Assembly (NCBI RefSeq): GCF_018446385.1
Contig: NC_055990.1
Location: 131,390,996 to 131,454,995 of the forward strand
Origin: Zingiber officinale
Taxonomy: Eukaryota > Streptophyta > Magnoliopsida > Zingiberales > Zingiberaceae
DNA length: 64,000 nucleotides
Reading direction: 5' to 3'
Notes under the pieces: generated by a model
The model's input: the letters and a program-made list of their open reading frames with translations, nothing else
The model's database searches: none
What the model was told of the DNA's origin: nothing
Shown here: one piece after another, positions 1 to 11,900 of the stretch
How positions within the stretch are numbered: the first letter of the stretch is position 1
Layout: every line of letters begins with the position of its first letter
Translations under genes and position numbers: made by a program

Positions 1-152
1 CGTAGATCTAAGTAGTAGATCAGTTTTTGAACTCGTACAAGAAATAGTTTTTCGAATTTTGTATACGAATCTTTGCACGGATCTACGGCTTTGGGTCCTT
101 CGGGGTTTCCGCGACGCGAAAAAGTGGTTTTCGCGGCTCGAAGAACCCATCA
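1..152 (+). repeat. 3' end of the 5' LTR of copia copy A1
   Basis: These bases match the last 152 bases of the LTRs ending at 7218 and 14276, apart from single substitutions such as CCCATCA for CCCAACA at the end. The rest of this LTR lies left of the window. Confidence 0.92.
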
Positions 153-153
153 G

Positions 154-165
154 TGGTATCAGAGC
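154..165 (+). other. Primer binding site of A1 (tRNA-iMet type)
   Basis: TGGTATCAGAGC begins two bases after the LTR end. This is the standard Ty1/copia minus-strand primer site complementary to the 3' end of initiator tRNA-Met. Confidence 0.92.
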
Positions 166-317
166 CACGTGCAAAGACTTGTACGAGTTAGTTTTTGGGT
201 TTTGGAAAAAAAAAACTTCTGTGATTTTCTGTAAAAAATTCAATTTTTATGTTTTTATGGGTAATTTTTCCTTGTAGGCGAAGCACAAGTGTCTCGGCAC
301 TTGTAGGCTTCGGCTAT

Positions 318-680
318 CGGGAAGAATTTTCCCAAACGGCTTCGTTTCGACCCAAAATCTTTTGGAACAGCGGACTCGGGTGCCTTTAGATCGCAAAGGA
401 GTAACTCACGATGGTTAGATCGTGGGTAGGGGTACTGCCCCTAACCCCGCAAGGGTATTTGCTCCGCGATTGCACCCGAAATCGCTAAAAACGAACCCGC
501 CGGGAAGATTTTTCCAAAACGGCAATGTCTCGGCCCAAATCGTTTTGGGACAGCGGTTTTAGGCGCTGTAGGATCGCAATGGAACCCTCGCGATGGTTAG
601 ATCGCGGGTAGGGGCGAAGCTCCTGGCCCCGCAAGGGGATCCGTTCCGCGATTGCGCCCGAAACCGCTAAACGGGTCTGC
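318..680 (+). repeat. Tandem duplication of about 182 bp in the A1 leader
   Basis: Units 318-500 and 501-680 each start with CGGGAAGA and share, in order, a CCCAAA-TTTTGG-ACAGCGG block, a GATGGTTAGATCG block, a CCCCGCAAGGG block and a CCGCGATTGC block. A third unit seems to begin at 681 and stops after a few bases. The two units differ by many substitutions, so the duplication is older than the A1/A2 split. The same pair is present in A2. Confidence 0.8.
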
Positions 681-1355
681 CGGGAAATTTTACTCGTAAA
701 AATTGTAAAATTAATTTTAAAATTACAGAAAATTATGAAAAGTATATAATTTTGAATTATATATTAATTTGTGATAGTCATGGCCCAAAGCCCAATATGA
801 TTGGTTGTGTTGTAATTCATAATACGGCCTGCGTGCCGTGATGTGTTTTCGCGTGTTGTATTTATTTTATTATTCGCGACCTGCGCGTCGTGCCTCGTCT
901 TTTATTCTTGTTGTAAATTAGATTTAGACTCGAATGTAACTCGAGTTTCAAATTGTAATGTACAAATTGGAGCGGTGGAGGGTCCACACGAGACGGAGTT
1001 CCGAGGTGGGCACGAGCAACACAAGGTGGTCAAAGGGAGGCGCTTGGAGAAGCTGTTGACCCTAGGTTGACCAATCGATCTTCTCATTGGCTTGAGAAGA
1101 TCGTAGTAGGGCCATGACTAAATCACAAATAGATTAATTAATTAATTATTATGTATTTGATGCATGTTTAATAATTAATTAATTAATTAGTGCCTTAACG
1201 ATTAGATTAGATCTAAGTCGTGCACATGATGCACCCTTGCGATTAGATTAGATCTAAGTCGTGCACAAGATGCATTCTTCTCGATTAGATTAGATCTAGA
1301 TCGAACCAACTCTAAAATGCCTAACCGTGCCGTGATATCTATCACTACCTCGATC

Positions 1356-1721
1356 ATATGTATTGTTGAATCTGCCAAAGCAGAGCAATACATATTATCT
1401 TGGTAGGGTACGGAGGGACAATCTTGGTCCCGTCTATCAACGCATGGGTGAATAAAAACTCAATTAGATTGAGTCTTCATAGTTACTCGGTTGGATCGAG
1501 TCAACTATAGGCATTATTCCAACGGTTGGAATAGATAGGTCAAAATCACATCTATATTAACTCTCGGGCGTATTAGCCAAAGCTAACTCGAGTTTTAATA
1601 TAAATACGAATATTGATTCTATAAACAAGAGTTGCATAGAGATGTAATTGGTAATCGTTACCTACCGATCATACTAAGCCTTGGGCGTATTAGCCAAAGC
1701 TAACTCAAGGGTTAGTATGAT
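1356..1721 (+). other. Array of RNA hairpins in the A1 leader
   Basis: Inverted repeats lie at 1356-1395 (stem ATATGTATTG, apical TCTGC-CAAA-GCAGA), 1479-1508, 1515-1533 (TATTCCAAC/GTTGGAATA), 1553-1602 (outer stem TATATTAA, apical TTAGC-CAAA-GCTAA), 1650-1662 (GGTAA/TTACC) and 1668-1721 (outer stem ATCATACTAA, same apical loop). The hairpins at 1553 and 1668 share the loop block GGGCGTATTAGCCAAAGC on different stems that still pair. This is direct base-pairing evidence; the function is unknown. Confidence 0.75.
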
Positions 1722-1839
1722 GTGGATCTTGTCCCACAAGAATTATAGAATTCGGGGAGCATCATTTAATTAAAGGCCTAATTAAATGATTTTAAAGAAT
1801 ATGATACTTATTTCGCATTTATTTCGTTGTAGAATTGCC

Positions 1840-4800
1840 ATGACGTCGAATACGAACATTTTATCTGTCCTCAAGAAGGACAAGCTCAACGAGCAAATTT
1901 CCTGGACTGGACAGGAATCGAGAATAGTTCTCACCCAAGAACGTAAAGCGTACGTTGAGCAGCCCATTCCGGAGGCCCCTCCCGCCACTGCCACGCGAGC
2001 ATCGAGATGCTTACAAGAAGCATCAAGATGACGCATTAGATGTGTCTTGTCTTATGCTCGCAACCATGAACTTTGAGCTTCGAAGCAACATGAGTTTATG
2101 GCGCTACGATATGGTTGAACATCTTTGTCACCTATATCAAGGACAAGCAAGGCACTAGAAGAGGAACTCCAAAGAATACGGAAGATCTTAAGAAGAAGAG
2201 AAATAAGATTTCTACTTCAGGTATAAATGTTATAGAAGTCAACCTCTCTATTTCTTCATCGTGGGTATTAGATACCGGATGTGCTTCGCACATTTGTACT
2301 AATGTACAAGCGATGAGAATAGCAGAGCATTGACGAAGGTGAGATAGACCTCACGAGTAGGCAATGGAGCACGAGTTGCTGCTATTGTTGTAGGAACTTA
2401 TCATCTATCTCGCCTCTAGGCTAGTACTAGAATTAGACGATTGTTGTTATGTGCTTGACAAAGAACATAATATCGGTTTCTTGTTTGGACAAGAGGATAC
2501 TCGTTTATAATAAAGAACAAATGTTGTTCCGTCTTTTAAACGATATGTTCTATTGTAGTGCACCTCGATAAACGGACTCTACATTCTAGACCTAGAGAGC
2601 CATATATAACATAAATACCAAGAGGATCAAGTCGAATGACTTGAACCAAACTTACCTCTGGCATTGTCGCTTAGGTCATATAAATGACAAGCGCTTATCC
2701 CAGCTCCATAAGGATGGTTTGCTGGACTCATTTGATTTTGAATCATATGAGATATGCGAGTCATCCCTACGAGGCAAGATGACCAAGACTCCCTTTAGTG
2801 GGCATAGCGAGAGAGCAACTGATTTGTTAGGACTCATACATAGTGATGTATGTGGCCCTTTCAATGTTGCTGCTAGAGGCGGTTATAGATACTTCATCAC
2901 ATTTACTGATGATTTTAGTAGATACGGTTATGTGTACTTGATGACACATAAGTCTGAATCCTTTGAAAAGTTCAAAGAATTCAAGAATGAAGTACAGAAC
3001 CAGCTTGGCAAGAGTATTAAGGTACTTCGATCAGATCGAGGTGGTGAATACTTAAGCCATGAGTTTCGTGACTACTTAGCTGAGTGTGGGATTTTATCTC
3101 AACTCACTCCTCCTGGAACACCACAGTGGAATGTTGTGTCCGAAAGGAGGAATCGTACCTTATTAGATATGATACGGTCTATGATGAGTCACACAGATCT
3201 TCCGACATACCTCTGGGCTTATGCTCTAGATACGGCAGCTTTCATTCTCAACCGAGTTCCATCCAAGGCCGTGATAAAGACACCATATAGGATATGGACT
3301 GGGAGAGATGCCCAGGTGTCTTTCATGAGGATTTGGGGTTGTGAGGCTTACGTACGACGTCAAGTCTCAGACAAATTAGGACCCAAATCCGACAAGTGCT
3401 ATTTCATCGGATATCCCAAGGAAACTAAGGGATATTACTTCTACATTCCCAGTCAGCACAAGGTAGTTGTGGCAAAGACTGGGGTCTTTCTAGAAAGGGA
3501 CTTTGTTTCTAGAAAGACTAGTGGGAGCGCGTTCGATCTTGAAGAAGTTCAAGATGCGAACAATAGCACTGATGCCTCGATGGAAGTTGAACTAGAACCA
3601 CAAAGTGTTGTGGATGATGTTGTTCCACAAAGAGTTGAGGAACAACAACCAGTTCAAGTAGACATACCTCTTCGCAGGTCTGATAGGGTACGTCGTCAGC
3701 CTGAGAGATACTCATTTCTCTTGTCTGACCATGATGACGTTGTGCTCATAGAGGATGAGCCTACCACCTATCAGGAAGCTGTGATGAGACCAGATTCCGA
3801 GAAATGGCTAGAAGCCATGAGATCCGAAATGGAATCCATGTACACCAACCAAGTATGGACTTTGGTTGATCCACCTGAAGGGGTAAAACCCATTGGGTGC
3901 AAGTGGGTCTTTAAGAGAAAGACTGACATGGATGGACTTATCTATAAGGGTCGCTTGGTAGCTAAAGGTTTCAAGCAAATTCATGGTATTGACTATGATG
4001 AAACTTTTTCTCCAGTAGCGATGTTTAAGTCTATTCGGATCATGCTTGCTATTGCAGCCTACCATGACTATGAGATATGGCAGATGGATGTCAAAACCGC
4101 GTTTCTGAATGGAAACCTACTCGAGGATGTGTACATGACACAACCTGAGGATTTTGTTGATCCACAGCATACTAGCAGAGTATGCAAGCTGCATAGGTCT
4201 ATTTATGGACTAAAGCAAGCTTCTCGGAGCTGGAATCTTCGATTCGATGATGCAATCAAACAGTTTGGTTTCATCAAAACGAAGATGAGCCTTATGTCTA
4301 CAAGAAGGTTGTAGGGGATATAGTTGTCTTCCTCATATTGTATGTGGATGACATACTACTCATTGGGAAGGACATCCCTATGCTTCAGTCTGTCAAGACC
4401 TGGCTAGGGAGTTGCTTCTCAATGAAGGACTTAGGTGAGGCATCCCGCATTCTAGGGATACAGATCTATAGAGATAGATCTAAGATATTGCTTGGCCTAA
4501 GTCAGAGTACATATATTGACAAGGTACTCCAGAATTCCAAGAAGGGATTTCTGCCGATGTCACATGGCGTGAGTCTTTCGAAGACTCAAGGTCCCTCTTC
4601 TAGAGAGGAGAGAGACCGCATGGATCAGATCCCTTATGCCTCAGCCATAGGATCGATCATGTACGCCATGCTATGTACTCGACCTGATGTCTCGTATGCT
4701 TTGAGCATGACGAGCAGATACCAGTCAGATCCAGGTGAAAGTCACTGGATAGCGGTCAAGAATATTCTTAAGTACTTAAGAAGGACTAAAGAATATTTCT

Positions 4801-5315
4801 TAATATATGGAGGCAATGATGAGCTAACTGTAAAGGGTTACAGTGATGCTAGCTTCCAGACCGATCAGGATGATTACCGATCGCAGTCAGGGTTCGTGTT
4901 TTGCTTAAATGGTGGTGCTGTGAGCTGGAAGAGTTCGAAGCAGGACACAATAGCTGATTCTACAACAGAGGCCGAGTATATTGCTGCATCAGAGGCAGCA
5001 AAGGAGGCAGTTTGGATCCGCAAGTTCATCACTGAACTTGGGGTGGTTCCTAGCATCGCTGACCCAGTTGAGCTCTATTGTGACAACAATGGAGCTATAG
5101 CACAGGCGAAGGAACCTCACTCACACCAGCGGACCAAGCACATACTACGGCGCTTCCATCTCATTCGAGAGATTATCGATAGAGGAGATGTGAAGATTTG
5201 CAGAGTACCTACAGAGGCTAACATCGCAGATCCCTTGACCAAGGCTTTGGCACAGAGGAAGCATGATGGTCACACTAGGTCATTGGGGCTTAGAGCCTAC
5301 ACTGATTGGCACTAG
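1840..5315 (+). pseudogene. Ty1/copia gag-pol polyprotein, copy A1 (broken)
   Basis: The ATG at 1840 opens a gag start that is frameshifted within about 100 codons. Gag lacks its middle and the first half of the CCHC zinc knuckle: the sequence jumps to a region just before the protease motif LDTGCASHIC (about 2269-2298). From 2641 a 557-codon frame holds the GAG-pre-integrase zinc-binding segment (H...H...C), the integrase core with D in HSDVCGPF, D in RSDRGGEY and E in SERRNR, then the first half of reverse transcriptase. A one-base deletion near 4279 breaks it. The following frame has YVDD (4341-4352) and RNase H with GYSDAS, TTEAEY and CDNNGA, ending at 5315. An in-frame loss of 18 bases occurs near 4530 relative to copy A3. 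An intact product would be polyprotein for retrotransposition; this one is dead. Confidence 0.92.
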
Positions 5316-5329
5316 TGCTAGTGGGAGAT

Positions 5330-7218
5330 TGTTAGTTAGAGCCCTAGAGCCAATCATTTGATGATTGTATGGACTCATGTATATCATATTCTTATATTAA
5401 TAAAGGCAATAGTTTGGTTATTATGCTTATTTGTTTTAGTGCCAAATAAACTAAGTATAGTAACGTCCTTGAGTAGATCGTTCTTACCTATATCAATCGA
5501 TTGGTTGAATCGATAGTGAGATGATATAGGGAACACTACTCTTAATCATTTCTAGTCGAGTATTAACATTCAGGGACGATGTTAATGCAATAAGACTAGC
5601 ATGTAGGTCAACTCGATGACTTGATCTAACAAGTCATGGATATGGAGATATCAAGTTGACACATGGGTATATATTGGAGAATGTATACTGAATGACCCGC
5701 CATGAGAAAGTATCATGGATCGTTATATGAGTGTCATATACTTTCTTATGTGGCTATTAGTATGACTATTAGTCCTTAGACCTGAAGTCACCATGGATCC
5801 CTACATAAGGAGTTATGTACTTTAGTTTCGTCAAACGTCACCCGTAACTGGGTGGACTATAAAGGCGATTACTGGGTATGTAACGAATTATGCAGAGGGA
5901 TGTGAGTGATGTAGATGGGATCTATCCCTCCCATATGACGGGAGCGACATCGCTATTCTTGATAGAGTGAGACCACTAAGCACATGGCCATGCCCAAATG
6001 AGTCAACATTAGATGTTGAGCTCATTTGATCGAGTGAGTCTACTTGGAGTTCAAGATTTAGATTGATTAGAGGATGACACGGTCTATGCCTCATATTGAT
6101 CAATCTAGATGTCTAGGATAGAAGGACACTTGTCATTATTTTGTGAGGAGTCACAATTGGTAGTCACAAGGTGATGTCGGATCTCGACATTCTTGTAACT
6201 TGGGTAGTAATGATGTGTTGCTAGATACCGCTCATTACTTATGCTCCTAAATGGGTTTAGGGCATTGCCAACGTTACAAGAACCTATAGGGTCACACACT
6301 TAGGACAATTAGGTGGAGATTAGGTTCATATGATGAACCAAGAGGATTAGATTCATTTGATGAATCAAATTGGATTAAGAGTAATCCTAATTAGGCTAAC
6401 TTGAGTTCGACTCAAGTTGATTCATGTGTTAAATGAGTCTAATTTAGATTTTGACTCATTGAATTAATTTAATTTAATGAATTAGATTCATTATATTAAG
6501 TTGGCTCGAATCAAATGGTTGGATTAGATCCACCATGGTAGAGATTGAGTCAAGTTTGACTTGACTTGAGAAGGAAGACCAAAGGTCAATTTTGACTTGA
6601 CCTTTTGCCACCTCATTGGTGAGTTGGCATTAGGTGGACCAATAATGATGTTCCATATCATCATGGGTGCCACCTCATGGAAGTGACAAAGCCACTCTCT
6701 TAATGGTTTCATATTAATTGCAATTAATGCAATTAATGTGATTTTATGGTTTCATATTAATTGCAATTAATGCAATTAATGTAAATTTTGAAAAGTGGCC
6801 GGCCACTTGGTTTTTGGGTGAAGAAATTCATTTTTCATTCACTTGTGTGCATCTTCCTCCCTCTCCCTCTCAAGCTCTCCCTCTCCCTCTCCTCCCTTGG
6901 CCGAACCACATAGGTGCTAGCACACCTTGGTTTTTGGTCATCTCCATCTAGTGTGTCCGTGTGGATACTTCTAGAGGACCGGCGCTTGACGGTCTTGAGA
7001 TCCGGCATCATTTGGACGAGCGGGAACGCGAAGGGCATCGCATCAAAGGTATAAATGGTTTTTCTTCGTAGATCTAAGTAGTAGATCAGTTTTTGAACTC
7101 GTACAAGAAATAGTTTTTCGAATTTTGTATACGAATCTTTGCACGGATCTACGGCTTTGGGTCCTTCGGGGTTTCCGCGACGCGAAAAAGCGGTTTTCGC
7201 GGCTCGAAGAACCCAACA
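5330..7218 (+). repeat. Central LTR shared by copia copies A1 and A2
   Basis: This 1889-bp LTR runs from TGTTAG to CCAACA. A purine run GTGGGAGAT directly before it (5321-5329) is the plus-strand primer of A1, and PBS 7220-7231 follows it. It contains many perfect hairpins, for example 5487-5530, 5618-5640, 6004-6018 and 6350-6366. It also has two copies of an AATTGCAATTAATGCAATTA block near 6716-6783 and a CCGGCCACTT block at about 6800. It is both the 3' LTR of A1 and the 5' LTR of A2. Confidence 0.95.
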
Positions 7219-7219
7219 G

Positions 7220-7231
7220 TGGTATCAGAGC
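7220..7231 (+). other. Primer binding site of A2 (tRNA-iMet type)
   Basis: TGGTATCAGAGC starts two bases after the LTR end, exactly as in A1. Confidence 0.92.
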
Positions 7232-8911
7232 CACGTGCAAAGACTTGTACGAGTTAGTTTTTGGTTTTTGGAAAAAAAAAAAACTTCTGTGATTTTCTGT
7301 AAAAAATTCAATTTTTATGTTTTTATGGGTAATTTTTCCTTATAGGCGAAGCTCAAGTGTCTCGGCACTTGTAGGCTTCGGCTATCGGGAAGAATTTTCC
7401 CAAACGGCTTCGTTTCGACCCAAAATCTTTTGGAACAGCGGACTCGGGTGCCTTTAGATCGCAAAGGAGCAACTCACGATGGTTAGATCGTGGGTAGGGG
7501 TACTGCCCCTAACCCCGCAAGGGTATTTGCTCCGCGATTGCACCCTAAATCGCTAAAAACGAACTCGCCGGGAAGATTTTTCCAAAACGGCAATGTCTCG
7601 GCCCAAATCGTTTTGGGACAGCGGTTTTAGGCGCTGTAGGATCGCAATGGAACCCTCGCGATGGTTAGATCACGGGTAGGGGCGAAGCTCCTGGCCCCGC
7701 AAGGGGATCCGTTCCGCGATTGCGCCCGAAACCGCTAAACGGGTCTGCCGGGAAATTTTACTCGTAAAAATTGTAAAATTAATTTTAAAATTACAGAAAA
7801 TTATGAAAAATATATAATTTTGAATTATATATTAATTTGTGATAGTCATGGCCCAAAGCCCAATATGATTGGTTGTGTTGTAATTCATAATACGGCCTGC
7901 GTGCCGTGATGTGTTTTCGCGTGTTGTATTTATTTTATTATTCGCGACCTGCGCGTCGTGCCTCGTCTTTTATTCTTGTTGTAAATTAGATTTAGACTCG
8001 AATGTAACTCGAGTTTCAAATTGTAATGTACAAATTGGAGCGGTGGAGGGTCCACACGAGACGGAGTTCCGAGGTGGGCACGAGCAACACAAGGTGGTCA
8101 AAGGGAGGAGCTTGGAGAAGCTGTTGACCCTAGGTTGACCAATCGATCTTCTCATTGGCTTGAGAAGATCGTAGTAGGGCCATGACTAAATCACAAATAG
8201 ATTAATTAATTAATTATTATGTATTTGATGCATGTTTAATAATTAATTAATTAATTAGTGCCTTAACGATTAGATTAGATCTAAGTCGTGCACATGATGC
8301 ATCCTTGCGATTAGATTAGATCTAAGTCGTGCACAAGATGCATTCTTCTCGATTAGATTAGATCTAGATCGAACCAACTCTAAAATGCCTAACCGTGCCG
8401 TGATACCTATCACTACCTCGATCACATGTATTGTTGAATCTGCCAAAGCAGAGCAATACATATTATCTTGGTAGGGTACGGAGGGACAATCTTGGTCCCG
8501 TCTATCAACGCATGGGTGAATAAAAACTCAATTAGATTAAGTCTTCATAGTTACTCGGTTGGATCGAGTCAACTATAGGCATTATTCCAACGGTTGGAAT
8601 AGATAGGTCAAAATCACATCTATATTAACTCTCGGGCGTATTAGCCAAAGCTAACTCGAGTTTTAATATAAATACGAATATTGATTCTATAAACAAGAGT
8701 TGCATAGAGATGTAATTGGTAATCGTTACCTACCGATCATACTAAGCCTTGGGCGTATTAGCCAAAGCTAACTCAAGGGTTAGTATGATGTGGATCTTGT
8801 CCCACAAGAATTATAGAATTCAGTGGGAGCATCATTTAATTAAAGGCCTAATTAAATGATTTTAAAGAATATGATACTTATTTCTGCATTTATTTCTGTT
8901 GTAGAATTGCC
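7232..8911 (+). other. Untranslated leader of copia copy A2
   Basis: It is nearly identical to the A1 leader at an offset of about 7067 bases. The tandem duplication starts at about 7384 and the hairpin array lies at about 8424-8789. Hairpins with apical TTAGCCAAAGCTAA occur at about 8621-8670 and 8736-8789. The outer stem at about 8424 has one mismatch relative to A1. Confidence 0.8.
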
Positions 8912-11900
8912 ATGACGTCGAATACGAACATTTTCTCCCTGCGATCTGTCCTTAAGAAGGACAAGCTCAACGGAGCAAATTTCCTGGACTGGTACAGGAA
9001 TCTGAGAATAGTTCTCACCCAAGAACGTAAACTGTACGTTCTGGAGCAGCCCCTGCCACTGCCACGCGAGCAGACCGAGATGCTTACAAGAAGCATCAAG
9101 ATGACGCATTAGATGTGTCTTGTCTTATGCTCGCAACCATGAACTTTGAGCTTCAGAAGCAACATGAGTTTATGAGCGCTTACGATATGGTTGAACATCT
9201 TTGTCACCTATATCAAGGACAAGCAAGGCACTGGAAGAGAAACTCCAAAGAATACCTGGAAGATCTTAAGAAGAAGAGAAATAAGATTTCTACTTCAGGT
9301 ATAAATGTTATAGAAGTCAACCTCTCTATTTCTTCATCGTGGGTATTAGATACCGGATGTGCTTCGCACATTTGTACTAATGTACAAGCGCTGAGGAATA
9401 GCAGAGCATTGACGAAGGGTGAGATAGACCTACGAGTAGGCAATGGAGCACGAGTTGCTGCTATTGCTGTAGGAACTTATCATCTATCTCTGCCCTCTGG
9501 GCTAGTACTAGAATTAGACGATTGTTGTTATGTGCCTGCCTTGACAAAGAACATAATATCAGTTTCTTGTTTGGACAAGAGAGGATACTCGTTTATAATA
9601 AAGAACAAATGTTGTTCCGTCTTTTTAAACGATATGTTCTATTGTAGTGCACCTCTGATAAACGGACTCTACATTCTAGACCTAGAGAGCCCTGTCTATA
9701 ACATAAATACCAAGAGGATCAAGTCGAATGACTTGAACCAAACTTACCTCTGGCATTGTCGCTTAGGTCATATAAATGACAAGCGCTTATCCCAGCTCCA
9801 TAAGGATGGTTTGCTGGACTCATTTGATTTTGAATCATATGAGATATGCGAGTCATCCCTACGAGGCAAGATGACCAAGACTCCCTTTAGTGGGCATAGC
9901 GAGAGAGCAACTGATTTGTTAGGACTCATACATAGTGATGTATGTGGCCCTTTCAATGTTGCTGCTAGAGGCGGTTATAGATACTTCATCACATTTACTG
10001 ATGATTTTAGTAGATACGGTTATGTGTACTTGATGACATAAGTCTGAATCCTTTGAAAAGTTCAAAGAATTCAAGAATGAAGTGAAACAACTTGGCAAGA
10101 GTATTAAGGTACTTGATCAGATCGAGGTGGTGAATACTTAAGCCATGAGTTTCGTGACTACTTAGTGAGTGTGGATTTTATCCTGACTCACTCCTCTGGA
10201 ACACCACAGTGGAATGGTGTGTCCGAAAGGAGGAATCGTACCTTATTAGATATGGTACGGTCTATGATGAGTCACACAGATCTTCCGACATACCTCTGGG
10301 CTTATGCTCTAGATACGGCAGCTTTCATTCTCAACCGAGTTCCATCCAAGGCCGTGATAAAGACACCATATAGGATATGGACTGAGAGAGATGCCCAGGT
10401 GTCTTTCATGAGGATTTGGGGTTGTGAGGCTTACGCACGACGTCAAGTCTCGCACAAATTAGGACCCAAATCCGACAAGTGCTACTTTATCGGATATCCC
10501 AAGGAAACTAAGGGATATTATGTCTACATTCCCAGTCAGCACAAGGTAGTTGTGGCAAAGACTGGGGTCTTTCTAGAAAGGGACTTTGTTTCTAGAAAGA
10601 CTAGTGGGAGCGCGTTCGATCTTGAAGAAGTTCAAGATGCGAACAATAGCACTGATGCCTCGATGGAAGTTGAACTGGAACCACAAAGTGTTGTGGATGA
10701 TGTTGTTCCACAAAGAGTTGAGGAACAACAACCAGTTCAAGTAGACATACCTCTTCGCAGGTCTGATAGGGTACGTCGTCAGCCTGAGAGATACTCATTT
10801 CTCTTGTCTGACCATGATGACATTGTGCTCATAGAGGATGAGCCTACCACCTATCAAGAAGCTGTGATGAGACCAGATTCTGAGAAATGGCTAGAAGCCA
10901 TGAGATCCGAGATAGAATCCATGTACACCAACCAAGTATGGACTTTGGTTGATCCACCTGAAGGGGTAAAACCCATTGGGTGCAAGTGGGTCTTTAAGAG
11001 AAAGACTGACATGGATGGACTTATCTATAAGGGTCGCTTGGTAGCTAAAGGTTTCAAGCAAATTCATGGTATTGACTATGATGAAACTTTTTCTCCAGTA
11101 GCGATGTTTAAGTCTATTCGGATCATGCTTGCTATTGCAGCCTACCATGACTATGAGATATGGCAGATGGATGTCAAAACCGCGTTTCTGAATGGAAACC
11201 TACTCGAGGATGTGTACATGACACAACCTGAGGGTTTTGTTGATCCAACATACTAGCAGAGTATGCAAGTTGCATAGGTCCATTTATGGACTAAAGAAAG
11301 CTTCGAGTCGGAATCTTCGATTCGATGATGCAATCAAACAGTTTGGTTTCATCAAGAACGAAGATGAGCCTTGTGTCTACAAGAAGGTTGTAGGGATATA
11401 GTTGTCTTCCTCATATTGTATGTGGATGACATACTACTCATTGGGAAGGACATCCCATTGCTTCAAGACCCGGCTAGGAGTTGCTTCTCAATGAAGGACT
11501 TAGGTGAGGCATCCCGCATTCTAGGGATACGGATCTATAGAGATAGATCTAAGAGATTGCTTGGCCTAAGTCGAGTACATATATTGACAAGGTACTCCTT
11601 GGTTTGCCATGCACAAGAAGGGATTTCCGATGTCACATGGCGTGAGTCTTCAAGACTCAAGGTCCCTCTTCTAGAGAGAGAGAGACCCATGGATCAGATC
11701 CCTTATGCCTCGGCCATAGGATCGATCATGCACGCCATGCTATGTACTAGACTGATGTCTCGTATGCTTTGAGCATGACGAGCAGATACGAGTCAGATCC
11801 AACCGGATAGCGGTCAAGAATATTCTTAAGTACTTAAGAAGGACTAAAGAATATTTCTTGATATATGGAGGCAATGATGAGCTAAATGTAAAGGGTTACA

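Larger units (their letters stand above)
166..1839 (+). other. Long untranslated leader of copia copy A1
   Basis: About 1.67 kb separate the primer site from the gag ATG, and no convincing coding frame fills it. It holds a tandem duplication (318-680), an AT-rich inverted repeat near 1130-1190 built of ATTAATTA, two copies of GATTAGATTAGATCTAAGTC at about 1200-1270, and a hairpin array at 1356-1721. Leaders of LTR retrotransposons carry dimerisation, packaging and translation signals, so a structured RNA role is plausible but inferred. Confidence 0.75.

Noticed and set aside
843-1070. 75-codon open frame in the copia leader, almost identical in A2 (7911-8138), with a hydrophobic N-terminus
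   Set aside because: It opens with GTG, not ATG. The ATG two bases earlier gives only a short frame. Its conservation is explained by the overall near-identity of the two copies.
1130-1190. ATTAATTA inverted repeat as a MITE insertion
   Set aside because: It is present in both A1 and A2 without a target duplication and looks like part of the structured leader.
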